64,000 bases of DNA from Opisthorchis felineus (Eukaryota > Platyhelminthes > Trematoda > Opisthorchiida > Opisthorchiidae): the NCBI GenBank assembly GCA_004794785.1, contig SJOL01003998.1:34323-98322 (forward strand). Reading direction: 5' to 3'. Of this stretch, positions 1 through 11,100 are shown in pieces. Made by a program: the position numbers and the translations under genes. The notes below the pieces were generated by a model. It saw only the letters and a list, made by a program, of their open reading frames with translations, did no database searches and was not told the origin of the DNA. Each line of letters opens with the position of its first letter. Positions within the stretch are counted from its first letter, which is position 1.

Positions 1-596
1 AGTCAAGAGTCAGCGTTGCCACATCGATTTCGCTGCCAAGGATGCTGATGACGATTAGCTGTTTCGCATGCATGCGATAGACTCAGTTTTGTCACTTACC
101 TTCACTGACTTACCAAGTTAGGCATACCGAGCTAATCTTCATTGAAATAAAGTTGGAACCTAATGCACGGATATTTCCCAAATTTATTTCACCCCCCAGA
201 GGTTCGATGTAGTCCCACTTATTTTTACGATTGAAAGCACCACCGACTAATTGCTTCAACATTCCTACACTGCCAAACAATCCTGAGTAAGTGTCAAAAA
301 CTGAGGGTCTTTTCATATGACCATCAGAATGGGCACAGCTTGGTGAAGTTGAAAAGTAAATGTTCCTTCCCGTTTAAATGCTGTCATAACTCATACTCGG
401 CAGAGGATCCGTGGGCGCATTGGCGACAGGTGAAATTCAGCAGTTCCTAGCTTTTGGACATCGTCGAAGTTGCTGACCATCAAGTGGAAGCTCTGAAAAG
501 GGCTAACAGTGCACAATGGACTGTCAAACAGGCCCACCACAAGAAATTTCAAATTTGAACACATTCACCCGTTTACGAATCCCGTACGCGCTGATG

Positions 597-656
597 GAAT
601 AGTGGCTACATGCTCGCCTCGCAAGTCAAATGTTCGAGGTTCAAATCCCGGTACTG
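597..656 (+). repeat. tRNA-derived SINE head
   Basis: A segment shaped like a tRNA gene: an A-box-like TGGAATAGTGGCTAC followed about 40 bases later by a B-box-like GAGGTTCAAATCC. The middle, CTCGCCTCGCAAGTCAAATG, resembles the copy near 49826. It is decayed and has no credible tRNA fold end to end, so it is a SINE relic, not a functional tRNA. Confidence 0.5.
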
Positions 657-1596
657 CCAGAGATGAGCTGGCAGTCAGCAGTCCTTATCCTATTCTGTAC
701 CTTCCCCCATTTCAGTCTGCTTCAAAAGTCATTGCCAAACTCACCTGAAAATGCCAATAACGAGTAGCAAGTAGGAGACAAGTTGAACAATCACCGCTAC
801 TTGACCGTGGCTTTACCAGCGTAGGCCAAAAAGAAAGACGAACCCTAATAATAGCAAAATGACTTAACTCAATTTGAGATACCAGATAACCGGACACACA
901 CAAAACTATATCTTACCCTGTAGCTCAAGAAATTAATTGGTTTCATCTCATTTATCAAGAAATATTCGAGTCATGTTTTTCTCTGAAGGTCATTCATTAT
1001 AAACGTGAAATAAAAGTGAACCGTGCTGTGAGGCTGTGTTAACACATAATGTCTCGAAAATTCAGGAAGCCGGAACCCCTCCCTTTACCGAACTGTATTT
1101 TTGGTTTTTTGATATCCAAAATCTCTCGTGGTGCAGCAGGATGAGGATGAACGGTGACATATGCATTCTCTCTCGGATCCCCAAGTAGATTTCGCATAAA
1201 ATTTCGAATGTCGAGTGTTTCTCCTTACGCAGCCGGTGTCTTTCACTTGTGAAAACTCTGCTAGAAAAGTTAAAAATCCCAGAGAGGAGGGATCCGATGG
1301 TGCAATATCTGTGACTTTGTATATTATTTCAGAGAGATAGCAGATGAGAGATTCTTTTCGAATGTCACGTACAAAATCACTCGAAAAGCCATTTCACTCG
1401 ACTCATCAGGTTGAATATAATAGTGACACCAACCAACTGCCAGTAGTTGCAAGGAAGAATAATTCACATGAAAAATTAACTTTCGTCATTCGAGGGGCCA
1501 GTGAACAAGTGGCCACGTGATTTAAATTCCATGGCTAAAGGATTTGCGGCGCTATATCCTGTCTAAGTGCGAGTTAATCACACCGCTGATCAGCCG

Positions 1597-1655
1597 CTAG
1601 TAGCCGAATGGTTTATGACTCTCCAACTGGCCGTTAGGTTGCGGGTTCAAATATC
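1597..1655 (+). repeat. tRNA-derived SINE head
   Basis: TAGCCGAATGGTTTATGACT (A-box region) is followed by GCGGGTTCAAAT (B box at 1642-1652), in spacing typical of a tRNA gene with a longer variable arm. The body that follows (to about 1850) includes GACAGGATGAGCTGGC, close to GCCAGAGATGAGCTGGC after the head at 597. This supports a shared SINE family. Confidence 0.5.
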
Positions 1656-3349
1656 CCTTTAGATTAGTTAGTTGCACAATGCTGATGGTTCTCAACAAGG
1701 ATGAAACAGCTGTACAGGGATTCTCAGTTTTTCTGCCTAGGGACGAAATCTCGATTGCAATTTCTGAATCTCATGCTAACAACGGTGACTGATCCCTGCG
1801 ACAGGATGAGCTGGCCTCATACTGTTGCCGCCCACTAACGGTGGTCAGATGCTTGTTCCTCATAGATTCAAGTTCCAAATTTGACTGCGGAGACGGATGC
1901 CGTTTGTTGGATTGAGACCGAAATCCTCCAAATCTTGCCTGACTGGACCGATTCAACTGCTTATCTTCTCTCCAAGAAGGGAGTGCCAGCCCGAATATGG
2001 CGAAGGAACCAGTACAAGTTTGCAAAGCTCTTTTTCTGGTTTCAGGCAGCGTGATCTATCCACTGAAGTCGTCTCTACCACAGTAGTTGTCTAAGAAGTG
2101 CGTTGCTGAAGCAGCGTTCTCTAACCACCGCGTTGGCTATTTTGCCGAGTCATCGACTATTCAGAATGTGATTTAGGCATCAATGGTAGAAAACCTCGAG
2201 TTTGTGGATGGTCATTGAACTATGATACGTTGGATCTGTGCAAAACGCGGTCATAGGTGTTGCTCGTCATGCCATTAATCCTGCCTTGAACGGTACCACG
2301 CATGCGCCCAAACTATTGGGTTGTAAACCCTCATAATTTAATATTAGATTACAGTTTTTCACCCTGTTGGTTGTACCTCGTCAATGTTTCCTACTTTATC
2401 ATCGGATTACTCGTTGTCGCAACAGCAGACCTTCGTAAGGCGACCATATGGAAACGAATTGTAGGTTTTTTAAGGGACTCAACGTTGGCCCAGTTACCAG
2501 GCTAAGGCTGCATTAGCGTTGTAACGTGTGCAGCGATGGAGTGAATGTAGCCGACAGGAACACGAGGTGCGTAACATTTTTTCCGATTCTCAGTGCAGAA
2601 TTTTACTGGTTGGTCCATAACGAGATGAAATGTAAAACTCGTCACCATTGAAACGGCTGACTCCATTTCCGATATCAAAAACCGATGGTCATTTCAGTTC
2701 AGTTCACTTTTCTAGCTCACAAACCGTGCATCAAAATGCAGTGGTTCCAGCTGCTGCAACTTCATTCACGTGGGATAAGGAGAATAAGGGAATGACAGTA
2801 GGAAGGGATCGTTCGGTCAACTAATTGACGTTAAATAGCTCTTTTTGTCCGATATGGCAGGAAGTGAAAGCTTTGACGCAAAAGCGCATCTGGCAGCGTG
2901 ACGCAGTAATATCGGTCAGGGTCACTAACTATTGGTTTGTCTCATCCCGGCTTCCCCATCCGGGGAGACGGCAGTTGCCAACATTGATCGATAAGACCAG
3001 GCAGGTTGTGAACAGTAAATAAACAAAGTGACTACTGGCGAATCCAAAGTTATTTAAACGTCAAGTAAACAACACCTTCCCTAGCAGATAATGGCTTCGA
3101 ATCTGGATCCCCTGTACCATTGGAATTCTTCATGGAGTGCGAGGAATCCATTCCCATTTGATAGATACAGTAAAATTTTGCCGTCAACCTGAGGCTCTTG
3201 AAGCCAGATGTAGCATGTGGTGCTATTACATTCAATTATTAATCGGTGGCGCCCCCAGGATAATCCCTTAGCCAGTGGCTACAAGACTGTTGAGATAGCC
3301 GTCTACTTAGGTGAAATTCCGGGTTATGGGAAGTGAACTTTGTTCACAC

Positions 3350-3480
3350 GAAGAATTAAACTAGTTCATTTAAAAACTTCATAAACGAGAGATTCAGCTG
3401 GGTTCCAGGTGAGTCTCCCGTCAAAACCAAATTGGTATGCAAGTGAGTGTATTTGGCTAAACCAGTTCCCATTCGTTCTA
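3350..3480 (+). repeat. Dispersed repeat family A, plus orientation, partial
   Basis: Contains the family-A words CATAAACGAGAGATTCAGCT, GAGTCTCCCGTC, AAACCAAATTGG and GCAAGTGAGTGTATTTGGC, in the order seen in other plus-orientation copies. No terminal repeats could be defined. Confidence 0.7.
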
Positions 3481-4009
3481 GCTATCACTGCAAAGGAGTC
3501 ATTATTGGTGACTAGCAATAATAAGCTACTCCCGGACCACGTTTCTCAGGCACTCATTGTGACGTATCCATCAAAGATGTCCTGAACCATCACCAGCTTA
3601 TATTGGCACACTAAATTAAAGCACGCTCAAACTTCAAACGAAACCTAACATGATCCTGCTGTGATCTTTGTTGTACTATTTCACTATGAAAATGCAGTCA
3701 GCGTATGCTCTCTTTAGTTTCTTACTAGACAGCATGCTCAAAGTTGTTTTGATTTTATAATACGTCCTAGATTCGCGGCTTCCCTTCTGGGGGGATAACC
3801 ACGAGTTTAAAGGAATTTCTCTCGTGAAAATCACTTTTTTTTAAAAACCAGCAACACGAAATAGCTATACAGACGGCGCAGACATAAATCTGAACTTCAG
3901 GACAAAACCAAATAACTTGTGAGTTGATATGAGAACTCGGTGGTTTCTCGTTCCTCCAAAAGTCATTCATTCTCGCGCTTGCGACTTTTTGACGATACTA
4001 CGTATGGGG

Positions 4010-4740
4010 CTTCTGGAAACTTTGCAACATCCAACGACTGATTCGCCTTTCTTGAGGCCCATTGGTAGTAACCAAGTTTCTATCATGCTGATGTTCTATG
4101 TGAATAATACATTTTATGAATTTGGAGAAATACATTTATTTGCAAGTTAACTTTGTAGTAACAGAAAATTCAACTAAATCCCAGCTGAATCTCATTTATG
4201 ATACGCTTCAACCAAATTTCCTGCACAAAGACTGCCCCATGTTTTGTTTGGTACGATATCCTAGGCATCAAAGTAGTAGTGGGTTGTCAACGAGCTCCCA
4301 ACAACCTTATAAGTAGTGTTTAGCCACGAAAATATGCCTCAACGTTTCGAATATCGTACCAACTAAAACATGAAATGGTCTTTGGGCAGTCCATTCAGTT
4401 GCAGGATAGCACGAACGACCAAATTAATTGAGTTTCCAGTTAACATCAACACCATTTGCAAACGAATGTACTTCGCCAATTGTGTACAATTCGGTTGAAT
4501 TAGAAAACAATTTCGATGGAAACTAGAAGACATCGCCTATCTGAAGAGCCCCAGGAAGGACGAAACTGGTTGTGGGCTGTGGAAAAGCGAGGGGGTATAT
4601 TTTCTGTGTATCACTGTCTACGGGGTTGACGAAAAATCCTCGAGAACTTGGCGAAATATGGTCATTTGTACATCAGTTTGACTTTCACGGAAGACCCAAA
4701 TGAATCTTTCGTTTATGATATTCTTCTTCAGCAACCTTAG
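4010..4740. repeat. Dispersed repeat family A, minus arm then plus arm
   Basis: From 4010 to about 4270 the family words appear in minus orientation (TTTCTTGAGGCCCATT, GAATCTCATTTATGATA, CATGTTTTGTTTGGTACGAT). From about 4280 to 4600 they appear in plus orientation (CCTTATAAGTAGTGTT, CGAATATCGTACCAACTAAA, GGACGAAACTGGTTGTGGGC). A further minus fragment ends near 4740. The two arms are diverged inverted copies. Confidence 0.7.
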
Positions 4741-6389
4741 TATATTACGTCTGTACTCTTTGAGAACCTTTTTGAGTTCTCACTGAAGGGGATCCCAGTG
4801 AAGTCCCTTCGCAGCATGAGGGGCACGTGCATTTTTTGTGGGAGGGGGGCGTGCAGAACGTCAAGGTTTGCACGCCGATGATGATCAAGAGGCGTTTCGG
4901 TGGGCAAGTGATCACTTACAGATGTAACCGGTGAGGAACCTCATCATCGCTTGTCTCGAGGAGAGCTGTGTCAACATTGTTGTCTTTTTTAGCAAGAAAC
5001 CAAGGTTCAGGTTGGCTGATAAAAGCCGAAGGCGCCGTCATTTTGCAATAATCCGCTGGAACCGGTAAACGAGCAATGGAAAATGACCGACAAGGCGGTG
5101 ATATGTGTACAAATTCCTGTAGCCCAACTGGCGACGTTTAGGGAAGAAAGCCGTCGAACGAAACGACTGAATCTTCAGATATTAAGGTACGCTCTATCAA
5201 CCTTTTCGTGCCTTGTATTGTGCGAAGGCCTACAAAGTTGAATACGATGAGATAAGCATCGACCGTATGCTCGATAAAGGAAATGAAGTGGAATTTGGAA
5301 AGATGAAGTTGAGCTGAGTTCCATTCACACAATGTGGAATAGAGCTCAAAGTCTGTTGAACCCTAACAATAAATTCCGAGTTTTGGAATCGAAGCTGTTG
5401 TAAACGAGGCAAAATACGTTTAGACCAGTAAGTGACACCATCCAGAGTTGATAAAAAACTCTATTAAAACGCTTGTGCAATTCCTGTTTTTTTCTGCTTG
5501 GTTAGAGTCAAGACCTCGTTTCGAGGTTAAACTCGTTCATTAGCGAGAAAAATCATAAATTACCCCATGCATTAGCCCCTTCAAAGGCAGGAAATTCTAC
5601 AGATATCTGATGTTGAATGCTCAGCATGTGTCGTCCTGGGGAAGTGCCCTCCCCTCCAGGGGTATTTCTTGAACAGCTTATTTCATCTCAGAAATGCATG
5701 CATTTTGGTGATACAAAGATGCTTGTATATTATGCACGCATTTGACCCAATAATGAATCGAATTTTCTACACTGAGGTGTCATCACACTTGGATTTTGAC
5801 GAATTCCGGCATGACTATCACATTTAAACCAAGTTTCATAGCTAGCACATAGTTAACTTGACTAGATAACTTGTTACGTATGGCTGCAAACTTAAAACCA
5901 TGATGTTAATGCTGTTGGTCTAGAATAAAGATAGAAGGTGTAGGAACTACAAAATATCTTTTAAGTAGTAATACCGGGTAACCTACCTCTCCCATTCTGT
6001 TCGTCTTCTCCCTGTTGGGTTTCGCCTGAGTGGACCACAGTTGAGCACCGATTTTCAACGCTTATCGCTATCGCTTATAATTATGGTGGTTTGCTTGCTT
6101 GTAGAAGAAATTCCGCTACATCCTCCTCAAATTCATATGCCAGTTGGTTAATGCCATTATTTGCCACACTGCAAGCGAGAGGATGACACCAAACTAAGGA
6201 GTCCGTTTCTGACAGCCATTGGACAAAAGTGCCACTTACCATAAACCCGGTGATGCTCAGCTCTGCAAGTCAATGTGGCACAGTAGTGTGCCATATGCAA
6301 AACCAGCGGTAGGATGCTAATTCTCACGTGTGAATCGCCTCTGATTTTCTTCTGGAACGTGGAGTTTAGCCTCATAGAGGTGTGAAAAT

Positions 6390-6690
6390 TTATAGCATGT
6401 TTTCATAAAGGAAACTACTCACAAGGTTGCTGAAAACTCTTCGTCAGCCCACGACCGGTTTCGCCCTTCTTGAGGCTCATCAGGTAGGCGTAGTCCCCGA
6501 GTTTCCGTCAACCTTATGTTCCATTTGAACCCAAATTGGACTGGTTTCGACAAATACACTCATTCGCATATCAATTTGCTTTTCACGAGATACTCAACTG
6601 AATCTCTCGTTTATGAGATTTTCCAACTGAATGTGCTGCACAAAGGCCGCCTCATGTTTCAGTTGGTACGATATACGAGATATCGCGGTA
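6390..6690 (-). repeat. Dispersed repeat family A, minus orientation
   Basis: A relatively intact copy: GTTGCTGAAAACTCTTCGTC, CCACGACCGGTTTCGCCCTT, CTTGAGGCTCATCAGGTAG, CCGAGTTTCCGTCAACCTTA, TGAATCTCTCGTTTATGAGA, CACAAAGGCCGCCTCATGTT and GGTACGATATACGAGATATC. It serves as the reference for the family. Confidence 0.8.
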
Positions 6691-6829
6691 TATTTTGAAA
6701 GCATGTTTTCTTCTTACAAACTCAACATGTCGCTTTTCGGGAAACTGGGAATATGAGAAGTCAGAAGATATAAGCTCCTGACATTGCACACTGTTCGAAT
6801 TAGCGTAGGCTATTAGGTTACTTAGTTAG

Positions 6830-7020
6830 AGGGGACTGGTACTCGTTCAGCTGTAGCACCCTATCAGTGTCTAACTGCCATGCCACCAGAAAGAAGCACG
6901 AGAGCTGGGATACTGCCAGGTTACCCAATCCTAGACAGGGGAAGTCGAGAGGTAGAGGTTGGGTTCGAACCACGGAGCTTCCGGTCGGTAAATTTGCACT
7001 CTAACCACTGAGCCCCACAG
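6830..7020 (-). repeat. tRNA-derived SINE, family B, minus strand
   Basis: Read on the minus strand, TGGGGCTCAGTGGTTAGAG (A box, near 7016-6998) is followed by GGTTCGAACCC (B box, 6971-6961), then a body ending near 6836. The same element, more decayed, occurs at 25575-25745 in the same orientation. Shared body strings on the + strand include GTTCAGCTGTA, GCCATGCCACC, GAAGCAC and CCAATCCTAGAC. It is the best preserved SINE in the window. Confidence 0.75.
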
Positions 7021-8043
7021 TGGACTGTTTCACAACTGATATCAACAGTAAAAATTCAATTTTTCTCAGTTTTTCAGTTAACGACAAGGTTGGCAGGGAT
7101 AATGAGACTGAAAATTCTGACCAAGAAAATGTTACCATTGATTTACGTACACAACAGAGATTTTGCGTGTCTAAACTGTGGTTCTAGACAAACGATGACT
7201 AGAATGTTCTTGATGGAAGTCTTTTTACGTTCATGTCTTTAAATACGGTGACTCGCGGACTACCTGAACCGGAAAATTCTGATTACCATTTGGGCCGTGA
7301 AATATTACAGGAAAATGTTTTTGTGCTCTCTTCAGTGTGCTTTATCCCAGGAATTGCAATCCGTATACAAGGTTCCTGGTAGCTTATTAAGAACTGCGTT
7401 CACTGGCAGCCAACCTAGATGATTGCCCCAAGGGGTTTGTAAGTGCGTACTGTGCCCGCCTGGGTTACCCGTAAAACCAAAAGAGTATTACTAGTCCAAC
7501 AAATCTGATGAGTAGGACACTGGAGATGGATGCAATATCAGAACAAATTCGAACACTGAACAATATCGTGAGCTCCATGGTTACATTAGGAACTACATGG
7601 ATCTACATGAATCTAACCAATGTTACAGAGATCGTATCTTGACCACGTTATGTCACAGGGCTCAAGAGTTTCTCCCCTTCCATTTTCAATCCTAACGTGC
7701 TGGCATTACTATCCGCGTGGAAAGTCAGCTTCCCTAGAGACCATCAAGACCAAACGCGCCAACTGTTGTTTGGCTTCCGTTCTGTCTGTGGTAGAATCTC
7801 ACTAGCGTTCATTATGGGGTTGTGTTTAACCACAAAAGCACCACCCATTTGCTATAGGCAGCTAGCCTCTTTGGTGTGCAGTGCAACACCAGCTTTAGTG
7901 GTCACAGGAAGCGGACAACGCCCTTGTGGTTGTCCGCGAATCGGGACGATTGCAATCACCTGCACCACCTCGTTTTTTCTGTCTTATTACTTACACTACC
8001 ACAGACATTCTCTATTGTTCTTTAACAACTTTTCTCTGAACAG

Positions 8044-8177
8044 AGCGCCGTTTGGGTGCGAACGAAGCACCACTTTTGGTCCAATTGAACTACGCATATG
8101 ACAATAACGAAGTTCGGTTCATTCTGCGCGATGAGTCAAAACCGTTGCCGACTGCTCGACAGCACCAAGCCCTGGAG
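8044..8177 (+). CDS. AFDN: Afadin exon: C-terminal part of RA1
   Basis: The exon follows the acceptor at 8042-8043 and ends before the donor GTAAGC. It enters with two bases of a split codon and leaves in phase 0. It encodes 44 whole residues. ERRLGANEAPLLVQLNYAY and VRFILRDESKP align with the last strands of the first Ras-association domain of afadin, where the vertebrate form has ERRLDIDEKPLVVQLNW and GRFVLKNE. RA1 in known afadins binds GTP-loaded Ras and Rap1. The preceding exon must end with one base of a Glu or similar codon and should encode the start and middle of RA1. I could not find it upstream in the window. Only one exon supports this end of the gene, but the alignment and phase fit are good. 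Confidence 0.82.
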
Positions 8178-11100
8178 GTAAGCCGTGGACGTTTCTAGTC
8201 CGAAGTTCTTTTTTGCTTGAAATTATGTGTGCAACGATGCTTTTGTCCGACAAAATACTGCAGATTTCGAAGTTGTACGAATGACCAAACGCCGCACTAC
8301 AATGGAACTATGCAGCCGATTGCTAAGTCGATAATCTAGAGACACTTTTGACTCAGCTGTTGAATACGCTTGAAAGTACAGTCGATCGGTCATCACAGAA
8401 TCATCTCCAATCATTTAGTTAGCAACAGTCTGATTAAATTTATATCCACTTCACCATATCATTGTCATCTCTAGATTCAGAGGAAATTCACATGTTCAAA
8501 AACATTTTGCCCAAGGAATACATTAGATTGGGTCACCCTCTTCGGCACCTACTCCTCAGAAACAGTCGTCAATTTCGAGGACCCATGGTCTCCACAGTCG
8601 GTTCGATGTGACCTCTGCCACTTGTCAGGGCAGATTCAGCCTTCAGTTGACTTTAGCGTCCTGAATGAGCTCCTACAAAGGTTGATTGCCCGCGTGGATG
8701 GTTTGTTTTTTTCCCGTTCCGTTCAGTCTCCATCAACAACATTCTCCGTAGTACTTGTCATGCTGGGTTCGTCTCGTATTTTTTAGTACTGTCTGAGTTC
8801 ACCATCAACCAATCAGATCGCTTCCCAAGTCTGGCTTTTCTCCATCGTTCTGAAATCACTGGACGTGTAGCCAAGAGGTGACTGATACCGTATCTTTGAT
8901 CCACTGGTTAAGACTTTGCTGTTTACTCATTCGACTCCGGGTAGTCCCGTTGCATTGAAGCTTCAGAGGAGGTAACACCGTTGTTTTTCACACAACATCA
9001 ACCTAGAAAGAATGAGACTTGACACTTGTACTTTGTTCCATTGAATTTCGGTATCCATATTAGAACAGCATGTGTGCCTGCACACCTAAATTCCACACTG
9101 CTGTTGTTATATCATGTAGTCAGTTTTCTACTTGCTTCACTCACGTGTCCTCCAAGTGACGCATTTTACCAGCGTCGCCCAAGATCATTGGCCACAGAAC
9201 GACTGCTCTCTGATGGCTTTTACGTCGCGGTTTGTCTTAATTGCACAATATACATAGTCAACAACAGTGTAGAAAATGTGACCAAAAGTGCAGTAAAGCT
9301 TAGGTACACTGACTTGCTTGTTAATCTTAACAAAGCTACCTTTGACAGAGTGAAAAGTGTATTGCTTTTTCTAGCTAGGTGAACCATACTGGGAAACACG
9401 GTATTCACTGACGAAGTGTATTTTGTCATGGATAAGGAAACCACTTGTGACTATCACACTCCTCTTTCTAAGACACTTTACTTTTCACATTACGCGATGT
9501 CCTTTTAGTTAGCAGTGCGAAATCTGCTCGTTTCAACAGCTGGAGAGTAGTGCTAAACTATCCAGTCCCCACTCTTGTCCAGGTCGACGTCTACTATAGG
9601 CAAAATACAAACACCCACGCAAAGATTACTTGTGGCCACACCCATTACCTGACTCACTCACGTGAATTACATTTATTGACTGATTTTATCGATCGACTGA
9701 AAGAGCCTAATAATGTCGTTGCCGACCCGTTCAGCTCCTCGAATACCATGCTATTTAGAAATGTTCGGTTTTTAGTGGCTGGTTTTTCTGTTGGTTTAGT
9801 TCTGACACACCGCAGATGCCTGCAATGATCAGTGACCATGAATGTTGTCTATTCGAAGAAATTTGCTCTTCTGTATTTTGCGCACACCTATGTAAAGCCT
9901 ATGTAAGCTTCCAGTGGCTTTCGAATTACTTTGTTCATACACACCACTTGGTATTCCGACGGAGCTTTGTTAATTCGAAAAAACACAATTGGATCACTTT
10001 GTAACAAATATTTCATTGGACGTGCGATTGTTGGTGTTGTATTTCATGGACATGTACCATTCTGAAGGCCCTTGGGCCTAAATACGTGTGCAAGGGTGAC
10101 CGGCAACTGGAGTAGTCTGTTGAGAGGCTCGTGCTTGCCTTTTTATCTGAGTTTAGCACCCCATCCCACGGTTAGCATTTTGAGTGGTTTCATCCGGTAA
10201 CCGCCATTGATGCATATCGCCCGACCACCTATGCGGTTATTGACTTGTTAAGGGCAATCAAACACATGTGTATCTCTCACCGTATCTTCATTTATGTTCC
10301 GCGGACTATAAACAAATGTTTCAACCGATCGACAGTATGATGCCAGTAAATAAACACTGAAAAAACTGCATTGCTTCCGCAACTTGTCATCAACTTGTCA
10401 CCACTTCGCTCCTCCCGCCTGAATGTTCAACTGTATGTTGTTTAGGACCAAGTAGAGTTTTTCTCCTCAGGAGAGTTCTTCTCTCAGTCTGAGGTCTCTG
10501 TACAGTTAATTAACTTATCCAGCACATTTTTTCACATAGCAAAATGCGATGTCCTCAATAAACGGTACGTTCTAGCACAGTTATCTGTGTCTCCCTGACT
10601 ACCCTGCTTGCAATGGCTTTATTTGGAAAACGACTGAGCTTTGCCGCACCGAATTACTTTTCCGTCTTTTTATACTAGACCACCTCTAGGGTACGACACT
10701 CTACTGCAACTCTTCTTGCGACCAGGTTTTGGGCTTACATAACTGTTACTGTATCAGTAACAGAGGTCGACTAGCGTCCGTGTGTTGTTCCTCAATGTAC
10801 TATAAATATCCTGAACGACCTTCATTTGAGTCTTCCGTTAGCTCAATTTTAACCTGCGAGAGGGAGTTTAACACGTCCGATTTAGGTGTTTACTCTGGAA
10901 ATAGAGCTGAAAGAAGTTGGGGAACTATGCCTACTTGATGAGCTCAAGAGGAATAAAACCAGCAATGAGTTGTTAAAAAAATTTCATCAATATTATAAAT
11001 AGTATCTTGTCACGGAAAAAAATACTAGCCCAACTGATATATCAAGCGGTTTTTCTGCAGCTGAGTCAGTTGAACGGTATTGTAAACAAGAGATTCATTC

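Larger units (their letters stand above)
1..8043. other. 5' region or intron before the RA1 exon
   Basis: No convincing coding exon was found. The stretch should be intron of the same gene, because the RA1 exon at 8044 begins inside a codon. It holds tRNA-derived SINE relics (597-656, 1597-1655, 6830-7020) and family-A repeat copies (3350-3480, 4010-4740, 6390-6690). The remaining reading frames are short and unrelated to anything I recognise, including a 68-codon frame on the minus strand at 110-316. Confidence 0.6.

Noticed and set aside
110..316. 68-codon minus-strand frame with ATG
   Set aside because: Sequence looks protein-like (GGAFNRKNKWDYIEPLGGE), but I cannot match it to a family and see no neighbouring exons, so I do not call a gene.
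4994..5067. Possible first afadin exon reading SRRRRHFAIIRWNR before GTAAAC
   Set aside because: It loosely resembles the ERRKLADIIHHWN start of vertebrate afadin, but no in-frame ATG precedes it, a stop lies upstream, the match is short, and the next part of the N-terminus does not follow.
7697..8101. 134-codon open frame overlapping the RA1 exon
   Set aside because: It is in another frame from the RA1 exon and shows no recognised domain; the RA1 frame explains the overlap.
9026..9382. 118-codon open frame in the large intron
   Set aside because: No recognised homology; its hydrophobic run looks like AT-rich sequence translated by chance.
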